A DNA stretch of 64,000 nt, from contig SEEL01000008.1 in NCBI GenBank assembly GCA_004144345.1, positions 62,001 to 126,000 on the forward strand, read 5' to 3'. A model generated the notes under the pieces. It had not been told where the DNA came from. It made no database searches and was given only the letters and a program-made list of their open reading frames with translations. The DNA is from Hyphomicrobiales bacterium (GTDB lineage: Bacteria; Pseudomonadota; Alphaproteobacteria; Rhizobiales; Devosiaceae). Positions 24,852 through 35,905 of the stretch are shown here, piece by piece; the first letter of the stretch is position 1, and each line of letters begins with the position of its first letter. Both the position numbers and the translations under genes were made by a program.

Positions 24852-25657
24852 GGGCGGCCCTTGTCGCCCCAGAGGAGGTTCTGCGTGGCGGCGGTGACGT
24901 CGTCCTGGCGCATCAGGCTTTCGCCGACGAGGAAGGTGCCGATGCCGGAGGTTTCGTGGAGTTTCAGGACGTCGGCATGGTTGGCGATGCCGCTTTCGGC
25001 GACGAGATGGACGCCCTTGGGGACGCCGAGCGCCAGGTCGACCGAGGTCTGGAGCGTCGTTTCAAAGGTGCGCAGATTGCGGTTGTTGACGCCGATGAAT
25101 TCGGCGTCGAGGCCGAGCGCACGATCGAGCTCGATCTGGTCGTGCACTTCGACCAGCGCATCCATGCGCCATTCGGCGGCGGCGTCGAGCAGATAGCGGG
25201 CAGTGTCGTCGCCGACGGCGGCGAGGATGATCAGGATGCAGTCGGCGCCCCAGGCGCGGGCCTCGGCGACCTGGTAGGTCTCGAACAGAAAATCCTTGCG
25301 GAGCACCGGCAGCTGCGTCGCGGCGCGGGCCTCGATGAGGTAGCTCGGGGCACCCTGGAAGCTTGGGCGGTCGGTGAGGACCGAGAGGCAGGCGGCGCCG
25401 CCCAGCTCATAGGCGCGGGCGATCTCGGCCGGATTGAAGTTCTCGCGGATGAGGCCTTTTGACGGGCTCGCCTTCTTCACTTCGGCGATGAGCGCGTACT
25501 GGCCGGCCTCGCGCTTCTTCCTGAGGGCGGAGAGGAAGCGCCGGACGGGCGGCGCGTCATGGGCTTCGGCGACGACTTCGTTCCACGGCCGGAGCGATTT
25601 GGCGGCCGCGATCTCCTCGCGTTTGTAGGATTCGATGCGCTGGAGGATGTCGGACAT
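24848..25657 (-). CDS. trpC: Indole-3-glycerol phosphate synthase
   Basis: Makes indole-3-glycerol phosphate from CdRP in tryptophan synthesis. The 269-residue (beta/alpha)8 barrel has [13 protein letters not shown] with the catalytic Lys, [40 protein letters not shown] and [11 protein letters not shown]. It is not fused to TrpF, as expected outside enterics. It is 6 bp from trpD and overlaps moaC. Confidence 0.97.
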   Translation of the reverse strand: MSDILQRIESYKREEIAAAKSLRPWNEVVAEAHDAPPVRRFLSALRKKREAGQYALIAEVKKASPSKGLIRENFNPAEIARAYELGGAACLSVLTDRPSFQGAPSYLIEARAATQLPVLRKDFLFETYQVAEARAWGADCILIILAAVGDDTARYLLDAAAEWRMDALVEVHDQIELDRALGLDAEFIGVNNRNLRTFETTLQTSVDLALGVPKGVHLVAESGIANHADVLKLHETSGIGTFLVGESLMRQDDVTAATQNLLWGDKGRP

Positions 25658-25663
25658 GGGGCC

Positions 25664-26677
25664 CTAGGCGTTGGAAACGGAGATGAGGCGGGCGAGGGTT
25701 TCCCTCGCCTTGCCGCTGTCGATGGTGGCGCGGGCCAGCGCGATGCCGTCCTCGATGCTCTCGACCTTGTCGGCGACCAGCAGCGCGGCGGCGGCGTTGA
25801 GCAGCACCGTGTCGCGATAGGCGCCGGGGGCGCCGTCGAACAGGGCAATCATGGCGGCGGCGTTGTCGGCCGGCTCGCCGCCAAGCAGGTCCTTGGGATC
25901 GGTGAGCGAGAGGCCGACCTGCTCGGGATGCAGTTCGAAGCTGCGCAGATCGCCGTTCTGGATCTGGGCGACGAAATTGGTGCCCGAGGTCGAGAGCTCG
26001 TCGAGGCCTTCGCTCGAATGGACCACCCAGGCCTTGATGGCGCGGTTGGCGAGGAGGGCGGCGGCCACCGGCTCGACCCATTGCTGCGAATAGACGCCGA
26101 GCAGATAGCGGCGGACGCCGGCCGGATTGGACTGCGGGCCGAGCAGATTGAACAGCGTGCGGACGCCCATTTCACCGCGCGACGGGCCGACATGGCGCAT
26201 CGCCGGATGGTGATTTGGTGCGAACATGAAGCCGATGCCGGCCTCGGAGATGGTTTTCGAGATCTGCTCGGGCTTGAGGTCGAGCTTGACCCCCAGCGCT
26301 TCGAGCACCTGCGAGGCGCCCGAACGCGATGACAGGGCGCGATTGCCGTGCTTGGCGACGGGCACACCGGCGGCGGCAACGACGAGCGCGGTGGTGGTCG
26401 AGATGTTGAGACTGCCCAGGCCATCGCCGCCGGTGCCGACGATGTCGATGGCATCGGCCGGCGCGTCGACCGGTACCATCTGTTCGCGCAGGATCGACAC
26501 GGCGGCGGCGATTTCGCCGACGGTCTCGCCCTTGACGCGCATGCCCATAAGGAAGGCGCCGATCTGGCTCGGGGTGGTCTCGCCGGCCATGATCGAGCGC
26601 ATGACGCTGCGCATCTCTTCGCCGGTCAGATCCTTGCGGTCGGCGATCTTGTGGAGGGCTGCCTTGATGTCCATCAC
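25664..26677 (-). CDS. trpD: Anthranilate phosphoribosyltransferase
   Basis: Transfers phosphoribose from PRPP to anthranilate. The 337-residue protein shows [17 protein letters not shown] (the PRPP-binding loop), [35 protein letters not shown] and [13 protein letters not shown]. It overlaps trpG by 4 bp. It is separate from trpG, unlike the enteric trpGD fusion. Confidence 0.97.
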   Translation of the reverse strand: MMDIKAALHKIADRKDLTGEEMRSVMRSIMAGETTPSQIGAFLMGMRVKGETVGEIAAAVSILREQMVPVDAPADAIDIVGTGGDGLGSLNISTTTALVVAAAGVPVAKHGNRALSSRSGASQVLEALGVKLDLKPEQISKTISEAGIGFMFAPNHHPAMRHVGPSRGEMGVRTLFNLLGPQSNPAGVRRYLLGVYSQQWVEPVAAALLANRAIKAWVVHSSEGLDELSTSGTNFVAQIQNGDLRSFELHPEQVGLSLTDPKDLLGGEPADNAAAMIALFDGAPGAYRDTVLLNAAAALLVADKVESIEDGIALARATIDSGKARETLARLISVSNA

Positions 26678-27270
26678 GCGGCTCGCTTTACGCCGAAGTC
26701 ACGGGCGAGATTGAGGAAGTTCTGGAGCAGGGCGTGGCCGTTCTCGGACGCGATGCTCTCGGGATGGAACTGCACGCCATGCAGCGGCAGCGTCCTGTGC
26801 TGGAGGCCCATGATGAGGCCGTCATCGGTGGTGGCGGTGACTTCGAGCACGGACGGCAGCGTCTCGGGCTTCACCGTCAGCGAGTGGTAGCGGGTCGCCT
26901 CGAAGCCGGCATTGAGGCCGCGGAACAGGCCCTTGCCGGTGTGGTTGATGCGGCTGGTCTTGCCATGCATCAGCACCGGAGCGCGCACCACGTCGCCGCC
27001 CATAGCCTGGCCGATGGCCTGGTGGCCGAGGCAGACGCCGAGGATGGGGGTGGTGTCCTTGAACCGCTCGATCAGCGCGAGGCAGATGCCGGCCTCGTTC
27101 GGCGTCGCCGGGCCGGGGCTCAGGACGATCGCTTCGGGGGCGTAGGCGGCAATCTCGTCGAGGGTGATCTTGTCGTTGCGGACCACCTTGCTGTCGGCGC
27201 CGAGGTCGCCGAGGAACTGGACGAGGTTGTAGGTGAAGCTGTCGTAATTATCGATGACGAGTAGACGCAT
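26674..27270 (-). CDS. trpG: Anthranilate synthase component II (glutamine amidotransferase)
   Basis: Supplies ammonia from glutamine to TrpE. The 198-residue class I amidotransferase has [16 protein letters not shown], the catalytic triad cysteine in [12 protein letters not shown] and the His-Glu in FHPESIAS. I use the ATG at 27270, the family's normal start; an in-frame ATG at 27312 would add 14 unlikely residues. In many relatives trpE and trpG are adjacent or fused; here about 560 bp with an extra gene and a palindromic repeat separate them. Confidence 0.96.
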   Translation of the reverse strand: MRLLVIDNYDSFTYNLVQFLGDLGADSKVVRNDKITLDEIAAYAPEAIVLSPGPATPNEAGICLALIERFKDTTPILGVCLGHQAIGQAMGGDVVRAPVLMHGKTSRINHTGKGLFRGLNAGFEATRYHSLTVKPETLPSVLEVTATTDDGLIMGLQHRTLPLHGVQFHPESIASENGHALLQNFLNLARDFGVKRAA

Positions 27271-27307
27271 TTCCGGTCCCTTGCTCTCTTCTGGTTCTAA
27301 CCACTGG

Positions 27308-27387
27308 GTCATTCCCGCGAAAGCGGGAACCTCGGTTGGCTAGACCCGCCATCGCCAAACGGAGATCCCCGCTTTCGCGGGGATGAC
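27308..27387. repeat. Palindromic intergenic repeat, copy 3
   Basis: About 80 bp bounded by GTCATTCCCGCGAAAGCGGGAA and TCCCCGCTTTCGCGGGGATGAC, each itself a palindrome (TTCCCGCGAAAGCGGGAA). The ends match the two copies near 20 kb but the centre differs. It lies between the extra gene and trpG, probably transcribed if trpE and trpG share a message. Confidence 0.8.
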
Positions 27388-27448
27388 ACCGGGGGTGGGG
27401 CGGAACGCTTCGGTGATCACAAGTTCGCTGCCACTTTTCTGCACTGGC

Positions 27449-27802
27449 CTACGCATCGTCCATTTCTTTCACGAACTCTGCCGCGACTGTCCTAATTTCC
27501 TTCCAGCGCGGGTCGTCAATGACGTCAACCGGGTTGCGGTGAAAGCTGGTCGTGTCGACGTATTTGTCGATGAGAACAAGGAGACGCTGTCCCACTCTTC
27601 TTTGACCTACCGTCAGCCCTGCGTCGTCTCGATCCAAGAACCTTTCGAAGTCTGCATTGCCATAAAACTGCGCTATTTCCTCATCCGGGCTCGATTCCTC
27701 TGGCCCTATGCCGAACCAAGAACGCCGCTGTAGAGGTTCATCTGAGAGGTCCCTTACGACGCCTAGTAGGATCTGCCGCCAGAGCACGATATCTTCGGAC
27801 AC
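27449..27802 (-). CDS. Hypothetical protein inserted between trpE and trpG
   Basis: I cannot name a family. The 117-residue protein is acidic and soluble, with WRQILLGVVRDLSDEP, RSWFGIGPEESSPDEEI and a C-terminal helix (DPRWKEIRTVAAEFVKEM). The GTG start at 27802 follows an excellent AAGGAGG site. Its DNA is visibly less GC-rich than its neighbours (runs such as CCTAATTTCC and TTTCTTTCACG), suggesting recent acquisition. It interrupts the normal trpE-trpG order. Some similar-looking small acidic proteins are orphan immunity proteins, but no toxin partner is here. Confidence 0.75.
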   Translation of the reverse strand: MSEDIVLWRQILLGVVRDLSDEPLQRRSWFGIGPEESSPDEEIAQFYGNADFERFLDRDDAGLTVGQRRVGQRLLVLIDKYVDTTSFHRNPVDVIDDPRWKEIRTVAAEFVKEMDDA

Positions 27803-27829
27803 TCTTGGCCTCCTTGGACCTCACACGCA

Positions 27830-29335
27830 TCATTGCCCGATCCTTGCCTCGCCGGCATATCGTAAGGCTTCTTCCGCGGCACTGAAAAGGGCGCGGGCCT
27901 TGTTTTCGCATTCGAGCTGTTCGAGCTCGGGCTGGCTGTCAGCAACGATGCCGGCGCCCGCCTGCACATAGACCTTGCCGTCCTTGACGATGGCGGTGCG
28001 GAGCACGATGCAGGTGTCCATGGTGCCGTCGGCGCCGAAATAGCCGACGCAGCCGCCATAGATGCCGCGGCGCGCCTTCTCGAGCTGGTCGATGATCTCC
28101 ATGGCGCGCACTTTTGGTGCGCCCGAGACAGTGCCGGCCGGGAAGCCGGCGGCCAGCGCATCGACGAAATCATGGGCCGGGTCGAGTTCGCCCACCACGT
28201 TCGAGACGATGTGCATGACGTGGGAATAGTATTCGAGGAAGAATTTGTCGGTGACCTTCACGGTGCCGATCTTGGCGACGCGGCCGACATCGTTGCGGCC
28301 GAGATCGAGCAGCATCAGATGCTCGGCCAGTTCCTTCGGATCGCTCAGCAGCTCGTCCGCCAGTTCCTTGTCGCGCGTCGGCGTGGCACCGCGCTTCCTG
28401 GTGCCGGCGATGGGACGGATGGTGACCTGGCCCTTTTCGACCTTCACCAGGATTTCCGGGCTCGAGCCGACGACGGCGAAGCCGCCGAAATCGAGCAAAT
28501 ACATGTAGGGCGAGGGATTGGTGCGGCGCAGCGCGCGGTAGAGCGCGGTGGGCGGCAGCGTGAACTCGGCCTCGAAGCGCTGGCTGAGCACGACCTGGAA
28601 GATGTCGCCGGCGCGGATGTATTCCTTGGCGTCCTCGACCATGCGGTCATACTGGGCGACCGAGGTGTTGGAGGTGACGGCGATCTTGTCCATGTCCACT
28701 GGGGCCGTGACATAGGGCAAGGTGCGGTTGAGGCGGGCGACGGCTTCGTCGATCTTGGCCGCGGCGCTCTCATGCGCCTGCCGGGCGGTGACGCCGGGGC
28801 GCACATAGACCGGGGCGGTGAGGTAGAGCTCGTCCTTCACGGTGTCGAAGACGGCGAGCATGGTCGGCCGCATCAGCAGCGCGTCGGGCAGATCGAGGCC
28901 GCGATCGTGACGGTCGGGCAGGGTCTCCATCAACCGCACCATCTCGTAGCCGAGATAGCCATAGATGCCGGCCGCAGTGGAGGGCAGGCCCTCGGGGATA
29001 TCGGCCTGGCTTTCGGCAACCAGCGCCCGCAGCGCATCGAGCGGCGGTTGGCTGACGGGCTCAAAACTGCCGCCACCGGCGACATTGCGATTGATGCTGG
29101 CCTTGCCGGCCTCGACCTTGAGGATGATGTCGGGGTCGAAGCCGATCATCGAATAGCGGCCGGTGGTGGCGCCGTCCTGCACGCTTTCGAGCAGGAACGT
29201 GTTCTCGCGGCCCTCGGAGAGCTTCAGATACGCCCCGATGGGCGTTTCGAGGTCGGCGACTACCCGGCGGAAGACGATCTGGGCGCGCCCAGCGTCATAA
29301 GCCTTGGCAAAACGGTCGAAGCTGTCGTCCCCCAT
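27830..29335 (-). CDS. trpE: Anthranilate synthase component I
   Basis: Converts chorismate to anthranilate with ammonia from TrpG. The 501-residue protein has the N-terminal regulatory domain (TPIGAYLKLSEGRENTFLLE, containing the LLES-type tryptophan-binding motif) and the chorismate-binding domain with QVVLSQRFE, PIAGTRKRG, LGRNDVGRVAK and FPAGTVSGAPKVRAMEII. It starts 4 bp after ppiD, so the ppiD promoter may drive it. No trp leader peptide or attenuator is possible in such a short gap. Confidence 0.97.
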   Translation of the reverse strand: MGDDSFDRFAKAYDAGRAQIVFRRVVADLETPIGAYLKLSEGRENTFLLESVQDGATTGRYSMIGFDPDIILKVEAGKASINRNVAGGGSFEPVSQPPLDALRALVAESQADIPEGLPSTAAGIYGYLGYEMVRLMETLPDRHDRGLDLPDALLMRPTMLAVFDTVKDELYLTAPVYVRPGVTARQAHESAAAKIDEAVARLNRTLPYVTAPVDMDKIAVTSNTSVAQYDRMVEDAKEYIRAGDIFQVVLSQRFEAEFTLPPTALYRALRRTNPSPYMYLLDFGGFAVVGSSPEILVKVEKGQVTIRPIAGTRKRGATPTRDKELADELLSDPKELAEHLMLLDLGRNDVGRVAKIGTVKVTDKFFLEYYSHVMHIVSNVVGELDPAHDFVDALAAGFPAGTVSGAPKVRAMEIIDQLEKARRGIYGGCVGYFGADGTMDTCIVLRTAIVKDGKVYVQAGAGIVADSQPELEQLECENKARALFSAAEEALRYAGEARIGQ

Positions 29336-29339
29336 CGCA

Positions 29340-31244
29340 TTACTGCGCGGTTGCCGCGTCGGCGGCCGTGAGCAGGTTCAGCATGCGCTGGTAGGCGCCG
29401 CCGCGGACGCTCTGCGGCCAGAGCTCGTCGGTGATGCCGGTGATGAGGTCGGCATAGAGCGTGTCGCGCGTGCCGTTGGTCAGGAAGTCGACGATCTCCT
29501 TGGGCGCCTCGCCGGTCGGCGGGGTGACGTCGGCGACGTGGTAGACGAGATAGTCGCCATCGCCGTTGACGGCCCAGCCATGGCTGTCGGGGCCGGTCGA
29601 GAAGATGTTGGTCGCAACGGTCTGGTTGAGCACGGTCGTGCCGTCGCCGTCGCGGTTGATCGGGGCGCTGACGATGGCGAACTGGTTCCGCTCGGTGGCG
29701 ATCTGTTCAAACGTCTTGCCGCCATCGAGTTCGGCGATGATGGCGTCGACTTCGGCGCGCAGTGCGTCGTCGGTCTTTCGGTTGGTCCAGGCGAGGACGA
29801 CGGCATCGCGCACTTCGTCGAGCGTCTGGTCGCGGGCCGGCTCGACCGCCTTGAGGTCAAACCACAGATTGTTGGTCGCGCCGTAGGAGACGGTGGCCGA
29901 GAGCTTGCCGATTTCACCGGCGAAGATGGCGGCGGCGGCCCGGGCGCGGTTATCCGGGGCAAGGTCGGCGAGGGCCGACAGTTCAGTGCCGGCGGCGGTG
30001 AGGGTGACGTTGGTCACCGGCAGCTTGTAGCGCTCGGCGATCTGGGTGAGCGGCTGGAAGGCGGCGCGCAGTTCCTCGACCTGGTCTTGGATATCGACAT
30101 ATTCGGCCTTCGCGCGGTTGAGGGCGAGGCGGCTCGTGATATCGGCCTTGGCCTCGTCGAAGCTGATCTGGCCGCCCGGCTCGATGGCGGTCACGGCGAC
30201 GACGCGGCGGCTGCCGATGCCCGAAATGACGGTGAAATCACCAGCTTCGGCCAGACCGAAAGCGGCGTCGGCGAGGGCCGGGTCGCTCACCTGGTCCTTG
30301 GTCAAAACGCCGATATCGGTGGCGGTGAGGCCCGAAATGCGCAGCGCGTCCTCGAACTTGACGCCGCCATCGCGCTGGATCTCGAACCACTTCGCGGTGC
30401 CCTCGGTGGGCATCGCGACCTGCTTGATGTCGCGGCGCTCGATCTTGACCAGGCTGTCCTTGGTGCGGTCGTACTCGGCCTGCACTTCGGCATCGGTCGG
30501 CTGGTAGTCGGGCAGGGTGGCGAGGATTTCCGGCGTCAGCAGCACCACATCGGCGGTGCGCGTCTCGATGGTGCGGAATTCGCCCTGGTGTTCGGTCAGA
30601 TAGGCCGCGAGGTCGTCGTCGGTCGGCTCCGGCACGCCCTCGATGCTGGTGGCGTTGAGGGTGAAATATTCGACCGTGCGCAGATCGTTGCGATAGCGGT
30701 TGAGAATGTCCTCGGCGGTCTTGGAGAAGTCGCTGCCGCCGAACAGGCCGATCGCCACCTGCTGGCGGCGCGCTGCCTTGCGCTGGGTCTCGAAATACTG
30801 CTCGCTGGTCATGCCCTGCTGGGCGAGGACCTGGTTGTAGATGGAGCGGTCGAAGGCGCCGAGGGCACCGAAGAAGCTCGGGTCCTGGCGGACGAGTTCG
30901 GCCAGCTTGACGTCGGAAACGCCGATGCCGTGCCGGATCGCGAACTGGTTGATGGCGGCGCGGGTGGTCAGCTGGCTGAGCACCGAGGTCGGGATGCCGA
31001 ACTGCAGCGCCTGCTCATTGCTCGGCAACTGCCCGGTCTGCTGGGCGAACGAGTTGAGATTCTGCTGGTAGAGGCGCTGGAAATCGATCGCCGTGATGTC
31101 CTCATCGCCGACGCGGGCGATGGTATTGGCATCCAGCGTCTGCAGGATCGTCGGGATACCGAAACCCGCCAGGGCCACGATCAGCGCACCGCCAAGAATC
31201 TTGCCGAAGAGCGAGGTGGCGAAGCGACGCATAAAGTTGAGCAT
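29340..31244 (-). CDS. ppiD: Periplasmic folding chaperone / peptidylprolyl isomerase PpiD-like
   Basis: Assists outer-membrane and secreted protein folding at the periplasmic face of the inner membrane. The 634-residue protein has an N-terminal anchor helix (GKILGGALIVALAGFGIP, about 15-32), a SurA-N-like chaperone domain (about 35-190; ARVGDEDITAIDFQRLYQQ) and a rotamase-type region in the middle (about 240-370). This is the usual layout of SurA/PpiD proteins in this order. The ATG at 31244 is used; a second ATG at 31232 lacks a ribosome-binding site. Conserved location: divergent from tpiA and upstream of trp genes. Confidence 0.92.
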   Translation of the reverse strand: MLNFMRRFATSLFGKILGGALIVALAGFGIPTILQTLDANTIARVGDEDITAIDFQRLYQQNLNSFAQQTGQLPSNEQALQFGIPTSVLSQLTTRAAINQFAIRHGIGVSDVKLAELVRQDPSFFGALGAFDRSIYNQVLAQQGMTSEQYFETQRKAARRQQVAIGLFGGSDFSKTAEDILNRYRNDLRTVEYFTLNATSIEGVPEPTDDDLAAYLTEHQGEFRTIETRTADVVLLTPEILATLPDYQPTDAEVQAEYDRTKDSLVKIERRDIKQVAMPTEGTAKWFEIQRDGGVKFEDALRISGLTATDIGVLTKDQVSDPALADAAFGLAEAGDFTVISGIGSRRVVAVTAIEPGGQISFDEAKADITSRLALNRAKAEYVDIQDQVEELRAAFQPLTQIAERYKLPVTNVTLTAAGTELSALADLAPDNRARAAAAIFAGEIGKLSATVSYGATNNLWFDLKAVEPARDQTLDEVRDAVVLAWTNRKTDDALRAEVDAIIAELDGGKTFEQIATERNQFAIVSAPINRDGDGTTVLNQTVATNIFSTGPDSHGWAVNGDGDYLVYHVADVTPPTGEAPKEIVDFLTNGTRDTLYADLITGITDELWPQSVRGGAYQRMLNLLTAADAATAQ

Positions 31245-31330
31245 AAGGACGTAATCCGGGCGGTGACGTTTCGGTCCAGAGGGGTTATGGCAAAGTCACT
31301 TTTCGCGCAAGAGCAAGGACTTTCAAGCAA

Positions 31331-32086
31331 GTGGCCGACTCCCTGACCAAGCTGATCGCCGGAAACTGGAAGATGAACGGGCTGCGCGCGTCGCTGTTCG
31401 AGGTGGAGAAGCTGGCCAGCAAGCTGACCGCCGGTGCGGCGCCGCGCTGCACGGTGGCGATCTGCCCGCCGGCAACGCTGATTGCGGCGATGAACCAGAT
31501 CGCGGCGCCGGCCGGGATCGTGGTGGGCGCGCAGGACTGCCATCCGGCCGCGAGCGGGGCGCATACGGGCGATCTCAGCGCGCCGATGCTGGCCGATGCC
31601 GGGGCGCAATTGGTGATCGTGGGGCATTCGGAGCGTCGCGCCGACCATGGCGAGACGGACGAACTGGTGCGCCAGAAGGCCGTTTCGGTGCTGGCGGCGG
31701 GGCTGACGCCGATCATCTGCGTGGGTGAGACCCGGGCCGAGCGCGAGGCCGGTACGGCCGATGCGGTGGTCGCGGCGCAACTGGCGGCATCGGTGCCGGA
31801 CGAAGCGGCGGACGACGATGTGGTGGTTGCCTATGAGCCGGTCTGGGCCATCGGCACCGGGCTGACGCCGACCTCGGCCGATATTGCACAGATGCACAAA
31901 AGCCTGCGCGACCAGCTGGTTAAGCGGTTCGGCGCGAAGGGCGCGGCGATCAAGCTGCTCTATGGCGGCTCGTTGAAGCCGGGCAACGCCAGGGAAATCC
32001 TCGCCATCGAGCATGTGAATGGCGGATTGATCGGCGGGGCCAGCCTCTTGGCGGACGACCTGTTCGCCATTATCTCGGCGGCGTAA
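31331..32086 (+). CDS. tpiA: Triosephosphate isomerase
   Basis: Interconverts dihydroxyacetone phosphate and glyceraldehyde-3-phosphate. The 251-residue barrel shows [10 protein letters not shown] (catalytic Lys), [10 protein letters not shown] (His), [13 protein letters not shown] (Glu) and [12 protein letters not shown] (phosphate loop). The start is a GTG at 31331. It is divergent from ppiD with only 86 bp between, which must hold both promoters. Confidence 0.97.
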   Translation: MADSLTKLIAGNWKMNGLRASLFEVEKLASKLTAGAAPRCTVAICPPATLIAAMNQIAAPAGIVVGAQDCHPAASGAHTGDLSAPMLADAGAQLVIVGHSERRADHGETDELVRQKAVSVLAAGLTPIICVGETRAEREAGTADAVVAAQLAASVPDEAADDDVVVAYEPVWAIGTGLTPTSADIAQMHKSLRDQLVKRFGAKGAAIKLLYGGSLKPGNAREILAIEHVNGGLIGGASLLADDLFAIISAA

Positions 32087-32220
32087 GAGCACTGTCGTAG
32101 CACCCTTGGGCCAAACTATTGGCGTAAGCGGCTGGCAATTGTCGTGCATCGCGTGTATGTGGCGCCCCGACCGTGGCGCCCAGCTGCGCCCAACGGATAC
32201 AGATTGAAAGACCGCCGGTA

Positions 32221-32685
32221 ATGGAAAACGTCATCCTCGTCGCGTACCTGCTGATCGTGCTTGCGCTGATCGCCGTGATCCTGCTGCAGCGATCCGAGGG
32301 CGGCGGCCTGGGCATGGGCGGCAATGCCGGCGGGCTGATGACGGTGCGGGGTTCGGCGAATCTGCTGACGCGCACCACCGCCGTGCTGGCGGCGCTGTTC
32401 TTCGTGACGGCAATCGGCCTGACGCTGCTGGCGCAGTTCAACCGCGATACCGACTCCATTCTCGATGGCGCCGCGACGCCCAATGGCAGCACGCCGGCGA
32501 CGGTGCTCGACGCGTTGACCCAGATGCAGGGCGACACCACGCTGCCGCTGCCGGCCGCCTCGACCAGCGCGCCTGCTGCTGCGTCGGAAGCCGCGCCGAC
32601 CGATCCGGGGCTGGCCCTGCCGGTTCCCGACACTGCGCCCAGCGAGGCGGCCAACAGCGCCGCTTCCAGCGCACCGGCTCCGTAA
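32221..32685 (+). CDS. secG: Protein-export membrane protein SecG
   Basis: Non-essential subunit of the SecYEG translocon. The 154-residue protein has two transmembrane helices (VILVAYLLIVLALIAVILL; TAVLAALFFVTAIGLTLLA) joined by the conserved QRSEGGGLGMGG loop. The C-terminal half is a disordered Ala/Pro/Thr-rich tail, usual in alphaproteobacteria. I use the ATG at 32221 directly at the first helix. A strong terminator follows, so it is separated from pyrG. Confidence 0.95.
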   Translation: MENVILVAYLLIVLALIAVILLQRSEGGGLGMGGNAGGLMTVRGSANLLTRTTAVLAALFFVTAIGLTLLAQFNRDTDSILDGAATPNGSTPATVLDALTQMQGDTTLPLPAASTSAPAAASEAAPTDPGLALPVPDTAPSEAANSAASSAPAP

Positions 32686-32706
32686 GGGGCAGAAATCGAA
32701 CCTGAT

Positions 32707-32739
32707 GGAGGGGATGGAAACATCCCCTCCTTCGTTTTT
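32707..32739 (+). terminator. Rho-independent terminator of secG
   Basis: A 10-bp perfect stem GGAGGGGATG / CATCCCCTCC with a GAAA tetraloop is followed by TTCGTTTTT. It lies 22 bp past the secG stop. Confidence 0.93.
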
Positions 32740-32808
32740 GGCGTGAGCAAGCGTGCTGGCCGATCCGACCCGCGCGCAACATCACGTTTTTTTACCATGC
32801 GGGCTTGA

Positions 32809-34500
<1,692 letters not shown>

Positions 34501-34520
34501 GCCGGACGGACGCCCTAAGG

Positions 34521-34540
34521 TTCCCCCGTTATTGGGGGAA
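34521..34540 (+). promoter_or_regulatory. Hairpin masking the ribosome-binding site of the next gene
   Basis: TTCCCCC and GGGGGAA pair perfectly across GTTATT, and the GGGGGAA arm is the only good ribosome-binding site for the ATG at 34546. The fold would hide it. This could be a translational switch or simply a weak terminator of pyrG; no T-run follows. Confidence 0.5.
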
Positions 34541-34545
34541 TCATT

Positions 34546-35213
34546 ATGTTCATCAGGATATTAGCCGCTCTGGCGGTGGCCTTTGTGTGCTGGCCGGCTG
34601 CAAGGCCGAAAGCGTGCAGCTTCGTCTCTCCGCAGAGGACATCGTCGATGCGCTGGCGGGTGAGCCGGTCGATGTGCCGTTCGTTGCCACCTACAGCTTC
34701 TTCGGCGATCTCGATGCCGAGCAGAAGGCCGACATGGAGCGCCTCGAGGCGATCGCGCGCACCTTCATCGACATCGAGAGCTTCGAAATCTCCAGCAAGA
34801 GCAGCACGGTGGAAGTCTCGGTCGAGGGCACCCTGCCGCTGATAACCCCCGCCAATGGGCGCGACAGCAAGCCCGGCGCCTGGCGGCTACTCGTTGGCCC
34901 GAGCGAACTGGGCATCCCCGGCTTCGACCATCGCGTGTGGCTGGCCGCGACGTCGGATTTCGACGCCATGGAAAAGGACATGCGCGACGTGAACTTCATG
35001 TCGGCTCCCGATGAGTTCAACCCGACCCAGATCAGGTTGCGGGCCGATTCCGGCGTGGCGCTCAAACTGCTGGCGGGCGGATTCCAGACGGGAGGCGACC
35101 ATGTCGGCCTCGGCGTTGTGGACGTTGAAGCCGGGAGCAGTGTCACGCTGAATTTCGGTGGCGGCGCCTATGATGAAACCGGGGCGACGTTCCTCGTGCA
35201 GGGGCTCGACTAA
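34546..35213 (+). CDS. Predicted lipoprotein, frameshifted inside the signal peptide
   Basis: Read from the ATG at 34546 the frame gives a normal signal start (MFIRILAALAVAFV) and then goes out of phase. The rest of the protein lies in another frame beginning LAGCKAESVQLRLSAEDI, which is a lipobox followed by a mature domain of about 200 residues. Removing one GT from GTGTG at 34585-34589 restores one frame: ...VAFVLAGCKAE.... The mature part is well formed (VATYSFFGDLDAEQKADMER, PGFDHRVWLAATSDFDAMEK, TLNFGGGAYDETGATFLVQG), so the gene was recently functional or this is a sequence error. Family unrecognised. Confidence 0.65.
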
Positions 35214-35275
35214 CCTCGCAATCGATCCCGCGCCGGGGGAGGGTAATTCCCCGCGCGGCGCGCTAAGCTCATTGC

Positions 35276-35905
35276 ATGTCGCGCGGGCGTCCGCCTTTTG
35301 CCGACCGGTTGACGCCTGCCGAATGGCGGGTGGCCAATGCCGTGCGGCATGGCGGGTCCAACCGGCAGGTCGCGGCGCGGCTGGGCGTGAGCCTCGATGC
35401 GGTGAAGTTTCACCTCGCCAGCATCCGCGGCAAGCTCGGCCTCGAGGACCGGCAGGCGCTCCGGCACTGGGCCGGCGTGCCGCGCGCCAGCGCGCTATGG
35501 GGTGAGGAGGCGGAGATGGGTGAATTGCAGCTGGGCCCGATCGGGCAGATTTCACGGAGCGTGGTCGACGTGCCGGCGGCGGAGGCCTGGTACCGCGATG
35601 TGCTCGGGCTCAAGCACCTCTACACTTTTGGCAATCTGGCGTTCTTCGACTGCGGCGGCACGCGGCTGATGCTGAGTTCGGGGGAGGGCGGCAAGGCCCA
35701 GCCAGCGGATCAGTATGTGATCTATTTCCGGGTGCCGGACATCCAGGGCGCTTACGCCGAGCTGACCAACCGGGGCGGTGTGTTCGAGAGCGCGCCGCAC
35801 ATGATCCACCGGCATGCCGATGGCGTGGAGGAGTGGATGGCGTTCCTGCGAGACAATGAGCAGCGGCTGATCGGCATCATGGCGCAGGTGAAGCCGGGCG
35901 CATGA
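35276..35905 (+). CDS. LuxR-type HTH fused to a VOC (glyoxalase-fold) domain
   Basis: A 209-residue protein. Residues about 8-65 form a LuxR/GerE-type helix-turn-helix (LTPAEWRVANAVRHGGSNRQ, then VKFHLASIRGKLGLEDR). Residues about 85-205 form a vicinal-oxygen-chelate domain (GQISRSVVDVPAAEAWYRDV, LMLSSGEG, YVIYFRVPDIQGAY). The plausible reading is a one-component regulator in which the VOC domain senses a small ligand, but a bifunctional enzyme is possible. The stop overlaps the next acetyltransferase start (ATGA). No clear ribosome-binding site. Confidence 0.85.
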   Translation: MSRGRPPFADRLTPAEWRVANAVRHGGSNRQVAARLGVSLDAVKFHLASIRGKLGLEDRQALRHWAGVPRASALWGEEAEMGELQLGPIGQISRSVVDVPAAEAWYRDVLGLKHLYTFGNLAFFDCGGTRLMLSSGEGGKAQPADQYVIYFRVPDIQGAYAELTNRGGVFESAPHMIHRHADGVEEWMAFLRDNEQRLIGIMAQVKPGA

